Source: Tunturiibacter empetritectus (GTDB lineage: Bacteria; Acidobacteriota; Terriglobia; Terriglobales; Acidobacteriaceae). Taken from it: a stretch of DNA of 64,000 nt. This document shows positions 35,918-45,792 of this stretch, one piece after another. The translations under genes and the position numbers were made by a program. The notes under the pieces were generated by a model. The model had not been told where the DNA came from. It searched no databases and was given only the letters and a program-made list of their open reading frames with translations. Position 1 is the first letter of the stretch, and the number at the start of each line of letters is the position of its first letter. Location: assembly GCF_014201375.1 (NCBI RefSeq), contig NZ_JACHDZ010000005.1, positions 248,001 to 312,000 on the forward strand, in the 5' to 3' direction.

Positions 35918-37705
35918 ATGCACCACGCAATCACGCACCAGCTAGTCACCAACCCAAACAACATCCAACCCAAGCGCTACCAATGCCGCCACATCTTCAC
36001 CGACGGCCATCGCTGCGGCAGCCCATGCCTCCGCGGCGAAGAGCTCTGCTACTACCACCACACCACCCGCAAGCCCGTCACCGGAGCCCGCCGCCGCTCC
36101 CGCCGCTCCGCCTTCGATCTGCCCCTGCCCGAGGACCGCTCCGCCATCCAATCCTCCATCGGCCAGGTCCTCCAGCGCATAGCCTCCAACGACCTCGACT
36201 TCCGCCGCGCCGGACTCCTGCTCTACGGCCTCCAGATCGCAAGCCTCAACCTGCCCCGCGAATCCTCACCCACACCCGCAGCCGACACCGTCGAAGAGCT
36301 CATCCTCGACCCCACCTTAGGTCCGCTAGCTCCACGCTCCGAGGCCGGACAGACCAACTCCCGTCGCAGCCCAGTCGCCGCTCTCCTCGAACAACTCCTC
36401 GAAAAGGACTCGGCCGACGCTCTCGAACAGCGCGAAGCCGCCGCGATCTCCGAAGCCTCCGCTGAACCCCCCACGCACCTCGTTCTCCCCGCCGTTCACG
36501 CCACCGTCAGCCATCGTGCGCCAAAAACCCGTGCGTCCAAACATTTCCATCAACTTGATGCGTCATTTCGACCGAAGCCGCGCGGTCTTATCGCGCGGCG
36601 CAGTGGAGAAACCCCCGCATCTCGCTCTCTCCCTGGCAGGAGTCTTCCAGTTCGCAGCAGCAGCGAAAATGATCTAAACAACCGAATCCCTTCCATGCCT
36701 CACCAGCGCAAGCGCAGTCAGATCCTCGTCCTCCTGCCCATGTCCAAAGGGATTCAGCCTGCTGTACCAGGGAACCTGTTTGAACTCCTCAGCCGCCTTC
36801 AACGCCGCCCGGCAAAGCTCCGTCGCCGACTGCGTCGCAAACCCGGGCGCCGCATCCTGCATAAGCGGAATCAAACGCTCCACGCCAAAGTGCGTCCGTC
36901 CATGCCGCGTCTCCATCACGCCCTTAGTCACCAGCAGCAGCTTCGCCCCCGGCTCAAACGCCTGCATCGAAGGCTCATGCGTCAGGTGCGTAAACAAACC
37001 CAGCGGCACCGAGGCGCTCGTCAGAATTCGTGCGCCCTCCGGATCATGAAACACAGCCGTCAGCCCACCCGCGTTCACATACGCAAGAATGCCCAGCGCA
37101 AGATCGTAGCAACCCAGAAACGTAGGCGCAAAACGAACCCCCTTCGCAGCCCGAATCAACTCGTGGTTTACCGCCTGCGCCAGCTGGGCCGTAGCATCCA
37201 TCACGTTCGTGCCCGCCGGCCCCAGCAGCTCCGCAGCGCTCCCGCGAAAGATCTTCTGAACCTCGGCCGCAATCGGTTGCGTCGCCTCCTTGGTCCCGGC
37301 AATATCCGTCAGCAGAAAGATCACATGCGTGCCCAGGTCCACCGCATCGAAGAAGTCTCCACCCGTCCGCACCGAGTGATACTCCGCGTGCAGATCAACA
37401 CCCTGCAGCCCCGGCAGCTCCATTCGCCGCGGACTTCGGTCCGTCGCTGCCAAATCCGGTTGAGACGACTTCATCGCATATCCACCCAACTAAACGTCTC
37501 CGCGATTGTAACCCCGAGCGTTACCCACAAGCCTACCGAAAGAAGTCAGCAAAAGAATATCCGAAGACTCGTCCGCGAAGAGAAGACTCGTCCGCGAAGA
37601 TTCTCCGCGAATCAACATCCATGCTTTGTTGATATCCTGACCACGAGCCTCGAACCCACAACCATCCGCGAGAGACAAAGCCCATCATGCCCAAAGCACC
37701 AGTAG
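35918..37705 (+). CDS. Zinc-finger-like protein whose frame runs on antisense through the SpoIIE gene
   Basis: The frame is 595 codons, but only about the first 200 look like protein. Residues ~20-55 hold a Cys/His cluster ([20 protein letters not shown] followed by CYYHH) that should bind zinc; I recall similar short acidobacterial proteins but no function. Next come helical, Arg-rich sequences to ~residue 200. From codon ~215 the frame crosses a family I repeat (36562-36630), then runs antisense to the whole phosphatase gene and becomes Arg/Gln/Pro-rich nonsense. The repeat seems to have removed the original stop. The true C-terminus is therefore unsure. GGGGGAGGG supports the start at 35918. 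Confidence 0.6.
   Translation: MHHAITHQLVTNPNNIQPKRYQCRHIFTDGHRCGSPCLRGEELCYYHHTTRKPVTGARRRSRRSAFDLPLPEDRSAIQSSIGQVLQRIASNDLDFRRAGLLLYGLQIASLNLPRESSPTPAADTVEELILDPTLGPLAPRSEAGQTNSRRSPVAALLEQLLEKDSADALEQREAAAISEASAEPPTHLVLPAVHATVSHRAPKTRASKHFHQLDASFRPKPRGLIARRSGETPASRSLPGRSLPVRSSSENDLNNRIPSMPHQRKRSQILVLLPMSKGIQPAVPGNLFELLSRLQRRPAKLRRRLRRKPGRRILHKRNQTLHAKVRPSMPRLHHALSHQQQLRPRLKRLHRRLMRQVRKQTQRHRGARQNSCALRIMKHSRQPTRVHIRKNAQRKIVATQKRRRKTNPLRSPNQLVVYRLRQLGRSIHHVRARRPQQLRSAPAKDLLNLGRNRLRRLLGPGNIRQQKDHMRAQVHRIEEVSTRPHRVILRVQINTLQPRQLHSPRTSVRRCQIRLRRLHRISTQLNVSAIVTPSVTHKPTERSQQKNIRRLVREEKTRPRRFSANQHPCFVDILTTSLEPTTIRERQSPSCPKHQ
36562..36630 (+). repeat. Family I palindromic repeat, copy f, inside a reading frame
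   Basis: GTCATTTCGACCGAAGCC with arms GCCGCGCG / CGCGCGGC around gtcttat, then CAGTGGAGAAACCCCCG. Nearly identical to copy a. Confidence 0.85.
36674..37474 (-). CDS. SpoIIE/PP2C-type serine phosphatase
   Basis: 266 residues, a single PPM phosphatase domain without sensor part. [19 protein letters not shown] carries the first metal Asp, [22 protein letters not shown] the next strand, [11 protein letters not shown] and [14 protein letters not shown] the middle, and [11 protein letters not shown] the last Asp. Such enzymes dephosphorylate anti-anti-sigma factors. The ATG at 37474 has GGTGGA upstream. A RsbW-like ATPase is at 5974, but no STAS-domain partner is visible here. Confidence 0.85.
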   Translation of the reverse strand: MKSSQPDLAATDRSPRRMELPGLQGVDLHAEYHSVRTGGDFFDAVDLGTHVIFLLTDIAGTKEATQPIAAEVQKIFRGSAAELLGPAGTNVMDATAQLAQAVNHELIRAAKGVRFAPTFLGCYDLALGILAYVNAGGLTAVFHDPEGARILTSASVPLGLFTHLTHEPSMQAFEPGAKLLLVTKGVMETRHGRTHFGVERLIPLMQDAAPGFATQSATELCRAALKAAEEFKQVPWYSRLNPFGHGQEDEDLTALALVRHGRDSVV

Positions 37706-39309
37706 TCCTCACCATCCTCGACGGATGGGGTTACCGCGCCGAGACCCACGGCAACGCCATCGCCCAGGCCCGCAAGCCCACCTACGACGCACTCCTCCGC
37801 AACTACCCCAACACCCTCCTCCGCGCCAGCGAACACTTCGTCGGCCTCCCCGACGGCCAGATGGGCAACAGCGAAGTCGGCCACCTCAACCTCGGCGCAG
37901 GCCGCATCGTCCACATGGACATGACCCGCATCGACACCGCCATCCTCGACGGAACCCTCTACACCGACCCCACTCTCGTCCGCGCCTACGAACTCGCAGC
38001 CCAGAAGGGAAGAGCACTCCACCTCCTCGGCCTCCTCTCCGACGGCGGCGTTCACTCCCACCAACGCCACCTCGACGCCCTCATCCGCATGGCCGCCCAG
38101 CACAAGCTCACCCGCGTCTACATCCACGCCTTCATGGACGGCCGCGACACCATGCCCACCAGCGGCCTCGGCTACCTCGAACTACTCCAGCAAACCCTCC
38201 GCGAAGCCGGCACCGGCCACATCGCCTCCGTCAGCGGCCGCTACTACGCCATGGACCGCGACTGCCGCTGGGAGAAGGAGCACCAGGCCTTCGACGCCCT
38301 CGTCACCGGCCACCCCGAAGGGGGCACCTACGCCGACCCCCTCCTCCGAATTAAAGCCCTCTACAACAACGGCATCACCGACGAGTTCATACCACCCTTC
38401 ACCTGCACCAACTCCGACGGCAACCCAATCGCCCTCATCCGCGACGAAGACGTCGTCATCAACTTCAACTACCGCGCCGATCGTGTCCGTCAGATCACCC
38501 GCGTCCTCACCCGCAAGTCCGGCCTCACCGCAGACCCCGTAGGCAGCCAGGGCCACCAACTCCCCAAAGCCGTCGAACTCGACGCCGAGATCCCCCTCGA
38601 CCTCATCCCCGCCAACCTCCACTACGTCTGCATGACCCAGTACGACAAAAACTTCAAACTCCCCATCGTCATCCCCGCCGAATCGATGGACAACCTCCTC
38701 GCCAACCTCATGTCCCAGGCCAACCTCCGCAATCTCCGCGTCGCCGAGACGGAAAAGTACGCCCACGTCACCTACTTCTTCAACGGCGGCATCGAAAAGC
38801 CCTTCCCCGGCGAAGACCGCGCCCTCATCGACTCACAAAAGGTAGCCACGTACGACCTCGCCCCCGAGATGTCCGCCGCAGGCATCGCCGACGCCGTCGT
38901 AAAAGCCGTCAACGACACCGCCTTCGACGTCATCATCGTCAACTTCGCCAACGCCGACATGGTCGGCCACTCCGGCATGATGGAGCCCACCATCCGCGCC
39001 GTCGAAACCGTAGACACGCAACTAGGCCGCATCTATCAAGCCATCAAACAGCGCGGTGGCTCGCTTCTCGTCACCGCCGACCACGGAAACGCTGAGATGC
39101 TCATCGACCCCACCACCGGCGGCCCCCACACCGCCCACACCACCAACCCCGTCCCCTTCCTCTACATCACCGAAGAAGGCAACAAGCCAACCCTCCGCGA
39201 AGGCGGCAGCCTGCGCGACATCTCCCCTACCATCCTGTCGTTGCTAAACGTAGACCAACCCAACCAAATGACCGGCGGCAACCTCCGCACAAAACCCAAT
39301 AACGAATAA
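37687..39309 (+). CDS. gpmI: 2,3-bisphosphoglycerate-independent phosphoglycerate mutase
   Basis: 540 residues; interconverts 3- and 2-phosphoglycerate using two Mn2+ ions. [11 protein letters not shown] gives the first metal Asp, [17 protein letters not shown] the phospho-Ser, and [26 protein letters not shown] the phosphotransferase insert. The second metal cluster is seen in [12 protein letters not shown] and [22 protein letters not shown] precedes the ATG. Works directly before enolase in glycolysis, whose gene is 3 kb upstream. Confidence 0.96.
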   Translation: MPKAPVVLTILDGWGYRAETHGNAIAQARKPTYDALLRNYPNTLLRASEHFVGLPDGQMGNSEVGHLNLGAGRIVHMDMTRIDTAILDGTLYTDPTLVRAYELAAQKGRALHLLGLLSDGGVHSHQRHLDALIRMAAQHKLTRVYIHAFMDGRDTMPTSGLGYLELLQQTLREAGTGHIASVSGRYYAMDRDCRWEKEHQAFDALVTGHPEGGTYADPLLRIKALYNNGITDEFIPPFTCTNSDGNPIALIRDEDVVINFNYRADRVRQITRVLTRKSGLTADPVGSQGHQLPKAVELDAEIPLDLIPANLHYVCMTQYDKNFKLPIVIPAESMDNLLANLMSQANLRNLRVAETEKYAHVTYFFNGGIEKPFPGEDRALIDSQKVATYDLAPEMSAAGIADAVVKAVNDTAFDVIIVNFANADMVGHSGMMEPTIRAVETVDTQLGRIYQAIKQRGGSLLVTADHGNAEMLIDPTTGGPHTAHTTNPVPFLYITEEGNKPTLREGGSLRDISPTILSLLNVDQPNQMTGGNLRTKPNNE

Positions 39310-39319
39310 GAATTTTCAT

Positions 39320-39416
39320 CCGACCAAAGGGAGGACCAGCATCCTTCCCCAACCACAACTAGGTACACAAGTCACGAAGTGACCGCCTCCCGCGCAGGGA
39401 GCCCGTCCGGCAGGAG
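39320..39416 (+). repeat. Family II repeat
   Basis: CCGACCAAAGGGAGGACC, GTCACGAAGTGAC, GAGCCCGTCCGGCAGGAG, located between the convergent gpmI and phosphoesterase genes. Confidence 0.8.
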
Positions 39417-39441
39417 ATAGTGCGAAGCGCCAGAGAGGTGT

Positions 39442-40458
39442 TTAAGCGAAGTTAGTAACCGTCCCATCCACTTTCTTCGTAAACGAATGAATCAGCCGCC
39501 CCTTCTCATCCAGATGCCTTAGCGTAAGCATCTCCGGAGTCACCTCCAGATCGCTGAACCCATAAACCCGCGCCGCATAAGGCCCACGCTGAGCCTCATC
39601 AATCACCAGCGGATACAAGTCCGCCCCACCGCCACCAGACAAAACAAACGAAGTAGGATGCCCCTCAAACTCCAGGTGCTGCATATCGTGGTCATGCCCG
39701 GCCAGATACATATGAGCCTTATGCTTCCGCAGCAGCGGCTCCCAGTCCCGAACCAGCACCTTATGATCCCCATGCGGCCCATTCGAAAAGATCGGATGGT
39801 GCCCCATCACCACCAGAAACGGAGTACTCCGAGGCTTCTCCAACTCGGCTGCCAGCCAAGCCAACTGCTCCGCCTGCTGCGCTGGAGTCAACGTAAAGTT
39901 CACGCCCTTCGTCGGTAATCCACTCGCGAACGGCATATTGCTATCCAGCGCAATCACCGTCATCAAAGGCTTCTTCACCGGAAACTCAAAGCTGTACCAG
40001 AGCGAAGGCATCGTCCACCGCGTCCCGCCCGCCTTCGCATACTCCAGCTCCGCTGCCACCTTGTTTAGCGGCATCGTCTGGTAGTCATGGTTTCCCGCAA
40101 TCGCATACGCCGGGCAATCGAACACGTTCTTCGGATACATCTCCTCGAACTGCCTCTGCCACCGCGGGTCCTTCATACCTCCCGGCAGCGGCCCATACCA
40201 GTTATCACCCAACATCAGCAGCCCCTCGGTCTTGAACCCCTGCTCCCGCACATACGCCTGCATCGCAGCGGCCACGCGGCTCTGAGCCTGGAAGTCCTCA
40301 TAACCCCAATCCCCCACCATCAACAACCGCGACCCACCAGGGGACCCCGCAGGCTTCGAACCAGCAAAAGAAGGCAGACCGCCAAGCCCGGCTAACGCAC
40401 TAAAAGCAAAACTCTGTCGGAGAAAGCCGCGGCGGGACAGCGCGTTATTCAAAGTCAT
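39442..40458 (-). CDS. Tat-exported metallophosphoesterase (purple-acid-phosphatase-like)
   Basis: 338 residues. The N-terminus MTLNNALSRRGFLRQSFAF has the twin-arginine motif SRRGFLR and a hydrophobic stretch ending near SFAG, so it is exported folded. The calcineurin-type dinuclear site is complete: LMVGDWGYED, MLGDNWYG, AGNHDYQ, MGHHPIFSNG and LAGHDHDMQ. It resembles the acid-phosphatase type of this family. The start at 40458 has the -10-like TATAAA six nt upstream and no ribosome-binding site. Confidence 0.9.
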   Translation of the reverse strand: MTLNNALSRRGFLRQSFAFSALAGLGGLPSFAGSKPAGSPGGSRLLMVGDWGYEDFQAQSRVAAAMQAYVREQGFKTEGLLMLGDNWYGPLPGGMKDPRWQRQFEEMYPKNVFDCPAYAIAGNHDYQTMPLNKVAAELEYAKAGGTRWTMPSLWYSFEFPVKKPLMTVIALDSNMPFASGLPTKGVNFTLTPAQQAEQLAWLAAELEKPRSTPFLVVMGHHPIFSNGPHGDHKVLVRDWEPLLRKHKAHMYLAGHDHDMQHLEFEGHPTSFVLSGGGGADLYPLVIDEAQRGPYAARVYGFSDLEVTPEMLTLRHLDEKGRLIHSFTKKVDGTVTNFA

Positions 40459-40470
40459 GCTGCTTTTATA
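40459..40470 (-). promoter_or_regulatory. Candidate leaderless -10 element for the phosphoesterase gene
   Basis: Minus-strand TATAAA (complement of 40465-40470) ends six nt before the ATG at 40458. Confidence 0.45.
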
Positions 40471-40577
40471 ACACCGCCTTGTTACACAGTGTTGACGAGG
40501 CATTCAGCGATTCTTAATCTTGGGAAGCGATCGAAAAAGACAAGTCCACACAAGCAGCCCATCTCAGCTCCACGCAG

Positions 40578-41201
40578 CTAAAACTCGCGCCGCCCCTCCA
40601 TCGCTCGCGTCATCGTCACCTCATCGGCGTATTCGATATCGCTTCCCGCCGGCACTCCCGTCGCGATCCGCGTCACCTTCACGTCGCCCTTCGCCTTGCG
40701 CAACTCCAGCGCAAGATATCCAGCAGTCGCCTCGCCCTCGGTAGTTGGCGAAGTTGCGAGGATCACCTCATCCACCTCCAACAGACGAGTCAGCAGGTTC
40801 GCAATCCGCAACTGCTCCGGCCCCACCCCGCCAATCGGCGAGAGCGTCCCATGCAGCACGTGATACACCCCGTGATAACTCCGCGTCTTCTCAATCGTCG
40901 CAATGTTGGTCGGCTCTTCCACCACACAAACCACCCGCTGGTTCCGCACCGGATTCGTGCAATATCCACAAGGATCGACGTCGGTAATGTTGTTGCACAC
41001 CGAACAAAGCCGCAGATGCAGCTTCAGCTCCCTGATCGCCGTCGACAACGCCTCAGCATCCTCCGCAGAGGATCGCAGAACATGAAACGCCAATCGCTGT
41101 GCGCTCTTGCTCCCAATTCCAGGCAGCTTCCTCAACTCCTCAATCAGCCGCGACATCGGCTCCGCAAAACGACTCGGCGCTGCATGGAAAGAACCAGCCA
41201 C
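40578..41201 (-). CDS. recR: Recombination protein RecR
   Basis: 207 residues; works with RecO/RecF to load RecA on gapped DNA. N-terminal helix-hairpin-helix [19 protein letters not shown], zinc finger [16 protein letters not shown], Toprim domain starting [17 protein letters not shown] and the C-terminal [19 protein letters not shown] are all standard. The start is a GTG at 41201, immediately after the ebfC stop codon. Third gene of the dnaX-ebfC-recR operon. Confidence 0.96.
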   Translation of the reverse strand: MAGSFHAAPSRFAEPMSRLIEELRKLPGIGSKSAQRLAFHVLRSSAEDAEALSTAIRELKLHLRLCSVCNNITDVDPCGYCTNPVRNQRVVCVVEEPTNIATIEKTRSYHGVYHVLHGTLSPIGGVGPEQLRIANLLTRLLEVDEVILATSPTTEGEATAGYLALELRKAKGDVKVTRIATGVPAGSDIEYADEVTMTRAMEGRREF

Positions 41202-41534
41202 TTAGCCCAACCCCGGCAGATCCGGTAGGCCCAGCCCACCCATCATCCCAGCCACGCTCGACTTCATCGCCTCATCCGCCCGCCGCCCCGCCTCATTCAC
41301 TGCCGCGGCAATCAGATCCTCCAGCAACTCCAGATCGCTCGCCGAACTTCCCATCGCAGTCTGCTCAATCTTCACCCGAAGGACTTCCTTCTTTCCATTC
41401 ATCCGCACCGTCACCACCCCGCCGCCGCTCGAAGCCTCCACCACCGTCGCAGCGAGCTTCTTCTCCATCTGCTCCTGCATCAGCTTCGCCTGCCCCATCA
41501 TCTCTTTCATCTTGCCCAGATCAGAAAAATCCAT
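41202..41534 (-). CDS. ebfC: Nucleoid-associated protein, YbaB/EbfC family
   Basis: 110 residues; small DNA-binding dimer. KMKEMMGQAKLMQEQMEKKLAATVVEASSGGGVVTVRMNGK is split here by its conserved core VEASSGGGVV, and DLIAAAVNEAGRRADE follows, both typical. Start ATG at 41534 with GGTGAGG upstream. It lies 27 nt after dnaX and abuts recR, the classical arrangement. Confidence 0.95.
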   Translation of the reverse strand: MDFSDLGKMKEMMGQAKLMQEQMEKKLAATVVEASSGGGVVTVRMNGKKEVLRVKIEQTAMGSSASDLELLEDLIAAAVNEAGRRADEAMKSSVAGMMGGLGLPDLPGLG

Positions 41535-41561
41535 CCTCACCCCCAACGCTGCTATCAGTGG

Positions 41562-43574
41562 CTAATCGTTATCCCGCAGATCGATCACATTCCGAACCTC
41601 AGCATTGAACAACGTCTGCGCCCTCTGCACAATTGGATGCTCCAAAGCCTTTGCCTGGACGCTTCCACTCTTCGCCGCCCTCGGCTTTTTTGCACTGTCG
41701 GCACTCTTCACTCCCGGCAGCAGCACCAGCTTCAACGCACCAGCGCCCGCATCTCGCAGCGCTGACTTTACCAGCTTCTCTGCCTCCGCATTGATCACCA
41801 TCGGCAGCATCGTCTTTGAAAGCTCCGTCTGCACGCGAATCTCGTTCTCCGTCACGGTCCACTCTGCATCCGCCAGAGCATCCGCCGGCGTCGCCTGATT
41901 CTTCGCGACTAACAAAGCATCAACAGCCACCCTCTGCAGCTCCTCCCCAGAGTGTAACGAAGTTGGTTGCATATCAGAGCTGCTCGCACTCCCGGCAGTC
42001 TCCGGCCTCTCAGCCGCCGCTTCAATACGCTTTACAACCACATCCCCAATCGAATCGTCAGTGAGCACCATCTCCGCACGAGTCGCCACGGGAGCCGGCC
42101 TCGCTTCCGCAGCAGGCACAGACATCGCCGCCGCGATCGGCACAACGGGAGCAGCTACCGGCACAATCGCAATCGGCGCAGCCGCTACCGCCTTCTCATC
42201 AAACCGATTTCTACTCTGGTCTTTTTCAAAGGGAGAAAATGCCGGTCTGGCACTCGCCACCGTTGCGCTCGTCTCCAACACCCGTGCCGTCGCTGCTCCA
42301 CTCACCGGACTCCTGGAAGGCGCCGAAGCCGTGCTCACCGTCCTCGCCGTCGCCACACCAGGGCCAGGCCGCGAGCCGCCGCCAACAGGGAACTGACTCA
42401 ACACCTCTTCAATCGGTAACAGCCGCCGCAGATGCACCAGCTTCAGCAATCCCAGCTCGAAGTGAAACCGCTGCTCTTGCCGATACCCCAGCTCATCAAA
42501 CGTCCTCAGCATCACCTGCAAAAATCGCGTCAGCTCCTCTTCGCTGAACAATGCAGCCGACCGCCCCGCGCGCCGTTGCTCATCGGCCGAGATCTGCAGC
42601 AACTCTCCCGCAACCCCATCCGCACCGGCCCCATCCACGCCGATACCCGCAATCTTCGCAATCACCGCATTCCGCAGATACCTGACAAACTGCCGCGCCA
42701 GCTGCGCCGGAGAGTTTCCCGCATCCAGCAACTGGTTCGCAACCGTAATCACCTCCGCGCTGCGATTCCCATCCACGGCCTCGAGTATCCGTTCAAACAC
42801 CGCATTCGGAACCGTCCCCATCAGCTGCCGAATCTGTCCCGCATCCAGCCGCGGCCGCCCATCTTCCACCGGCGCGCTCGCAATCGCCTGGTCCATAATC
42901 GACAGGGCATCACGCATCGACCCATCGCCAGCCTCAGCCAGCAGGCTCAGCGCAGACTCATCTGCATCCACGCCCTCCCGCTCTGCAATGCCGCGCAGCT
43001 CGCCGAGAATGTCCACCAGCTTCACCGCATGAAAGCTGAAGTGCTGACACCGAGACCGCACCGTCTGCGGAATATCCTCCGGCTGTGTCGTCGCCATCAT
43101 AAAAACGATATGATCCGGCGGCTCCTCCAACGTCTTCAGCAGAGCATTGAAGGCAGCATCCGTAATCTGGTGAGCCTCATCCAGAATGTAAATCTTGTAC
43201 TTATCCCGAGCCGGCCGATACCGCGCAGCATCCCGCAGCTCGCGAATCTCATCGATCCCGCGATTGGTCGCTGCGTCGATCTCAATCACATCGACCGCAT
43301 TGCCAGCTCTAATCTCCGTGCAGCTCTCGCAGACCTCGCAGGGCTCTGCCGTAGGCCGCACCGCCGACCCAATCGCATTCCGGCAGTTCAGCGCCATCGC
43401 CAGAATGCGCGCAATGGTTGTCTTTCCAATGCCGCGATGTCCGCTGAAGATATATCCATGCGCGATGCGACCCTGCGTCAGCGCGTTCATCAGCGTCACA
43501 GTCACGTGGTCCTGTCCCGCAACATCTGCGAAACGCTGGGGCCGGTATTTCCTAGCAAGTACCTGATAGGCCAT
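41562..43574 (-). CDS. dnaX: DNA polymerase III subunits gamma/tau
   Basis: 670 residues; the clamp-loader ATPase. YQVLARKYRPQRFADVAGQ starts the protein, GHRGIGKTTIARILA is the P-loop, four Cys bind zinc (CRNAIGSAVRPTAEPCEVC, then CTEI), ILDEAHQITDAAFNALLKTLEEPP (Walker B) and a sensor SRCQHFSFH follow. Residues ~375-520 are an Ala/Pro/Val-rich linker, and the C-terminal part corresponds to the tau region that contacts the polymerase. I saw no frameshift slippery site, but did not search exhaustively. First gene of the operon. Confidence 0.96.
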   Translation of the reverse strand: MAYQVLARKYRPQRFADVAGQDHVTVTLMNALTQGRIAHGYIFSGHRGIGKTTIARILAMALNCRNAIGSAVRPTAEPCEVCESCTEIRAGNAVDVIEIDAATNRGIDEIRELRDAARYRPARDKYKIYILDEAHQITDAAFNALLKTLEEPPDHIVFMMATTQPEDIPQTVRSRCQHFSFHAVKLVDILGELRGIAEREGVDADESALSLLAEAGDGSMRDALSIMDQAIASAPVEDGRPRLDAGQIRQLMGTVPNAVFERILEAVDGNRSAEVITVANQLLDAGNSPAQLARQFVRYLRNAVIAKIAGIGVDGAGADGVAGELLQISADEQRRAGRSAALFSEEELTRFLQVMLRTFDELGYRQEQRFHFELGLLKLVHLRRLLPIEEVLSQFPVGGGSRPGPGVATARTVSTASAPSRSPVSGAATARVLETSATVASARPAFSPFEKDQSRNRFDEKAVAAAPIAIVPVAAPVVPIAAAMSVPAAEARPAPVATRAEMVLTDDSIGDVVVKRIEAAAERPETAGSASSSDMQPTSLHSGEELQRVAVDALLVAKNQATPADALADAEWTVTENEIRVQTELSKTMLPMVINAEAEKLVKSALRDAGAGALKLVLLPGVKSADSAKKPRAAKSGSVQAKALEHPIVQRAQTLFNAEVRNVIDLRDND

Positions 43575-43666
43575 ATAGAAAAGGTAGGGAAGTCACAACT
43601 GTCGCGACCGGTCCGCAGCCTCTATTGTATCGCCCATCGCCAGCCCACTTATCCTTTGCAACAAAT

Positions 43667-43722
43667 GGCGCCGAAGGCGCGTCAGCCTCTTGTGGCAGAT
43701 CGCGCCGTGCGCGCAGCCCGCC
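43667..43722 (+). repeat. Family III repeat
   Basis: TGGCGCCGAAGGCGCGTCAG, TGGCAGATCGCGCC, GTGCGCGCAGCCCGCC, between dnaX and the SET-domain gene. Confidence 0.75.
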
Positions 43723-43741
43723 TCTAGTTTTTTTGTAGTTT

Positions 43742-44200
43742 CTAGCGCCCAGCCTTAGCCAAAGCCCGAGCCTTCCGCGCCCGCCGCTTCACCTCAGCCT
43801 CGCTGAACATCGTCCCCCGGCACTTCGTCGCTCCGCAGTAGCAGTTTTGCTCATCATCGTCGCTGTCGTAGAGGTTGTACTCATAGGTCAGCTCCTCCCC
43901 GGCGGCGATATCCCGAATCGCAACCACAAACACGCGACCATCGACATTCTCCGACTCGCAGTTCGGATCGCACGAGTGATTGATAAACATAGCCGTTCCA
44001 AATCCGTCGATCACCAATCCATTCTCCCCACAGCTGAACAGGTAGGTGATATCCCGGTCCTGGTATCTATCGTCCGCCTCGTCTTTGGTAAACCGAGGCC
44101 CGTCATACTCGCAGACCCGTCTCCCCTTCTTTATCGCCCGCGTTGTATAGCAGCCCGCTGCATGAATCGACGAAGAACGAATAATCAGTCCATCAACCAT
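43742..44200 (-). CDS. SET-domain protein (predicted protein lysine methyltransferase)
   Basis: 152 residues, an almost minimal SET domain. AAGCYTTRAIKKGRRVCEYDG starts the fold; MFINHSCDPNCE (Asn74-His75) and GEELTYEYNL (Tyr106) form the SAM and lysine channel; NCYCGATKCRG (Cys120, 122, 127) is a post-SET zinc cluster as in eukaryotic H3 methyltransferases, with the fourth ligand probably Cys77 of NHSC. The tail is Lys/Arg-rich. The region upstream of the ATG at 44200 is strongly AT-rich. The target in a bacterium is unknown; ribosomal or nucleoid proteins are guesses. Confidence 0.85.
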   Translation of the reverse strand: MVDGLIIRSSSIHAAGCYTTRAIKKGRRVCEYDGPRFTKDEADDRYQDRDITYLFSCGENGLVIDGFGTAMFINHSCDPNCESENVDGRVFVVAIRDIAAGEELTYEYNLYDSDDDEQNCYCGATKCRGTMFSEAEVKRRARKARALAKAGR

Positions 44201-44336
44201 AGTCAAAGAAGTTCCATCAAATAAAATAATAAAAATAAAACGGTTAAAATAGTGGCAGGCAAACAGCCCAGGTGAGCTGACTATAACAAACCGCCTCGCA
44301 ACACCGTCCAAGTACTAAACGAGAGCTCTGCACCCT

Positions 44337-45062
44337 ATGGCAAGCGGTCCTAAAATTCGCGCATTGCTCGCTGCGTTCCTCGTCTCAGCAGCCTGCCACG
44401 CACAGACCACGCCTGCGCAAAATCCACCCCCACCATGCCCTGCCCCAGGCCAGACCACATCCCAACCAGCCACGCCATGCTCCCCGGCAAAGAAGCCCTC
44501 AGTCGCCGAGCAGTTTCCCTTTCCCGGCAGCTCCACGAAGCCTTCCACCTCTCAAACACCTCCGCCCGACTCCCCCCCGGACTCCCCAAGCTCCACCACA
44601 ACACCATCCTCAGCTGCAGAGGAACATCCCTTCCCCACAACGCCCGCCCCCAGGCTTCCAGGCGACGACTCCAGCAGCAGTAGCAGCTCCGACTCCGGCA
44701 ACGCAGACCCCGACGCCGTTCCCGACACAGACCTGCCGAAACCGGGCACCGAAGGCAGCTCCGTGCACCGCAAGCTCCCCAAGGTCAAGCGCGTTCAGAC
44801 CGACGACGAGCGCGTTGACGAAGACCTCAAAGTCGCAAAGTTCTACATGCACGACGACAACCTTCCCGGCGCCTATCTTCGCGCCCAGGACGCCGTCAAA
44901 ATCCAGCCCGACTACTCAGCCGCTCACTACGCCCTCGCTGAGATCGCACAGAAGATGAAGAAGAAAGACGAAGCCATCGCCGAGTTCCAGACTTACCTGA
45001 AGCTCGATCCCGATGGCGAAAACGCGAAACAAGCCCATAAGGCGTTGGATCAACTAAAGTAG
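44337..45062 (+). CDS. Exported TPR-type protein with Pro/Ser linker
   Basis: 241 residues. Signal peptide IRALLAAFLVSAACHAQ. Residues ~23-130 are a Pro/Ser/Thr linker with a run of six Ser. The C-terminal ~90 residues form at least two TPR helices pairs: DLKVAKFYMHDDNLPGAYLR, AHYALAEIAQKMKKKDEAIA and EFQTYLKLDPDGENAKQA. It may act as a scaffold in the periplasm or outer membrane; the Ala-Cys of ACHAQ could also be a weak lipobox. Partners unknown. Confidence 0.75.
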   Translation: MASGPKIRALLAAFLVSAACHAQTTPAQNPPPPCPAPGQTTSQPATPCSPAKKPSVAEQFPFPGSSTKPSTSQTPPPDSPPDSPSSTTTPSSAAEEHPFPTTPAPRLPGDDSSSSSSSDSGNADPDAVPDTDLPKPGTEGSSVHRKLPKVKRVQTDDERVDEDLKVAKFYMHDDNLPGAYLRAQDAVKIQPDYSAAHYALAEIAQKMKKKDEAIAEFQTYLKLDPDGENAKQAHKALDQLK

Positions 45063-45157
45063 TCGTCCGTCCGTAGGCCCCGGTCTTACCACCGCCCGTA
45101 CTCCCGCAGAGGAACACTAGCCCCCACGCCCGTCACCGGTGTAACGTGATTCTGCTT

Positions 45158-45718
45158 ATGAACTCAACCCTCCATCGCCTCCAGCGCGAGATCGCCTTCT
45201 CCCTCGACGGACTCAACGCCCTTCAAACGCAGCTCCAGCCACCCTCGCGCCCTCACAAGTGGACCATCCAGCAGATCATGGAGCATCTCCTCCTCAGCTA
45301 CTCCGGCACAGAGCTGGCTCTCAACGCCCGCCTCGCCAAGCGAGCCCCCACCCGCGCAAAGCCCAGCATCCCCCAGCATCTCGGCCAATATACTCTCATT
45401 CGTCTCGGCTACTTCCCGCACGGCCGCAAAGCCCCGCCCATGGTTACGCCAGCTCCGACGGCTCATCTTCTCTGCGGTGAAGAGCTCACCGCCGCCGCCG
45501 CCGAACATCTGGCTAACCTCGATCTGCTCTGCGCCGAAGCCGAAGAACTCTTCGGGACCACCTGCAAGTTTGCCAGCCACGCAGTCCTCGGCCCGCTCAA
45601 CGTCAATCAATGGCGAAAGTTCCAGCTCATTCACGGCGAGCATCACCTCAAGCAAATCCTCGCCATCCGCAAAGCCCACAGTCTTTCGCCCATCGAGCAA
45701 CCAACCCACCAGGCATAG
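45158..45718 (+). CDS. DinB-superfamily protein (DUF1569-like)
   Basis: 186 residues, all helical. [20 protein letters not shown] near residue 40 and [17 protein letters not shown] near the C-terminus hold His residues in the positions of the DinB-type metal triad. Such proteins are putative metal-dependent thiol-linked enzymes; the function here is unknown. The start is placed at the ATG at 45158. Confidence 0.7.
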   Translation: MNSTLHRLQREIAFSLDGLNALQTQLQPPSRPHKWTIQQIMEHLLLSYSGTELALNARLAKRAPTRAKPSIPQHLGQYTLIRLGYFPHGRKAPPMVTPAPTAHLLCGEELTAAAAEHLANLDLLCAEAEELFGTTCKFASHAVLGPLNVNQWRKFQLIHGEHHLKQILAIRKAHSLSPIEQPTHQA

Positions 45719-45792
45719 GGAAAAATCCCGATCCAAACGATGTCGTTCCCAAGAGCCTGATCCCAGATCGGCTAAACCGGCGAACCGGTGGC

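Noticed and set aside
45164..45736. 190-codon reverse frame opposite the DinB-like gene
   Set aside because: Glu/Gly/Leu-rich shadow; the forward frame carries the DinB-type His pattern.
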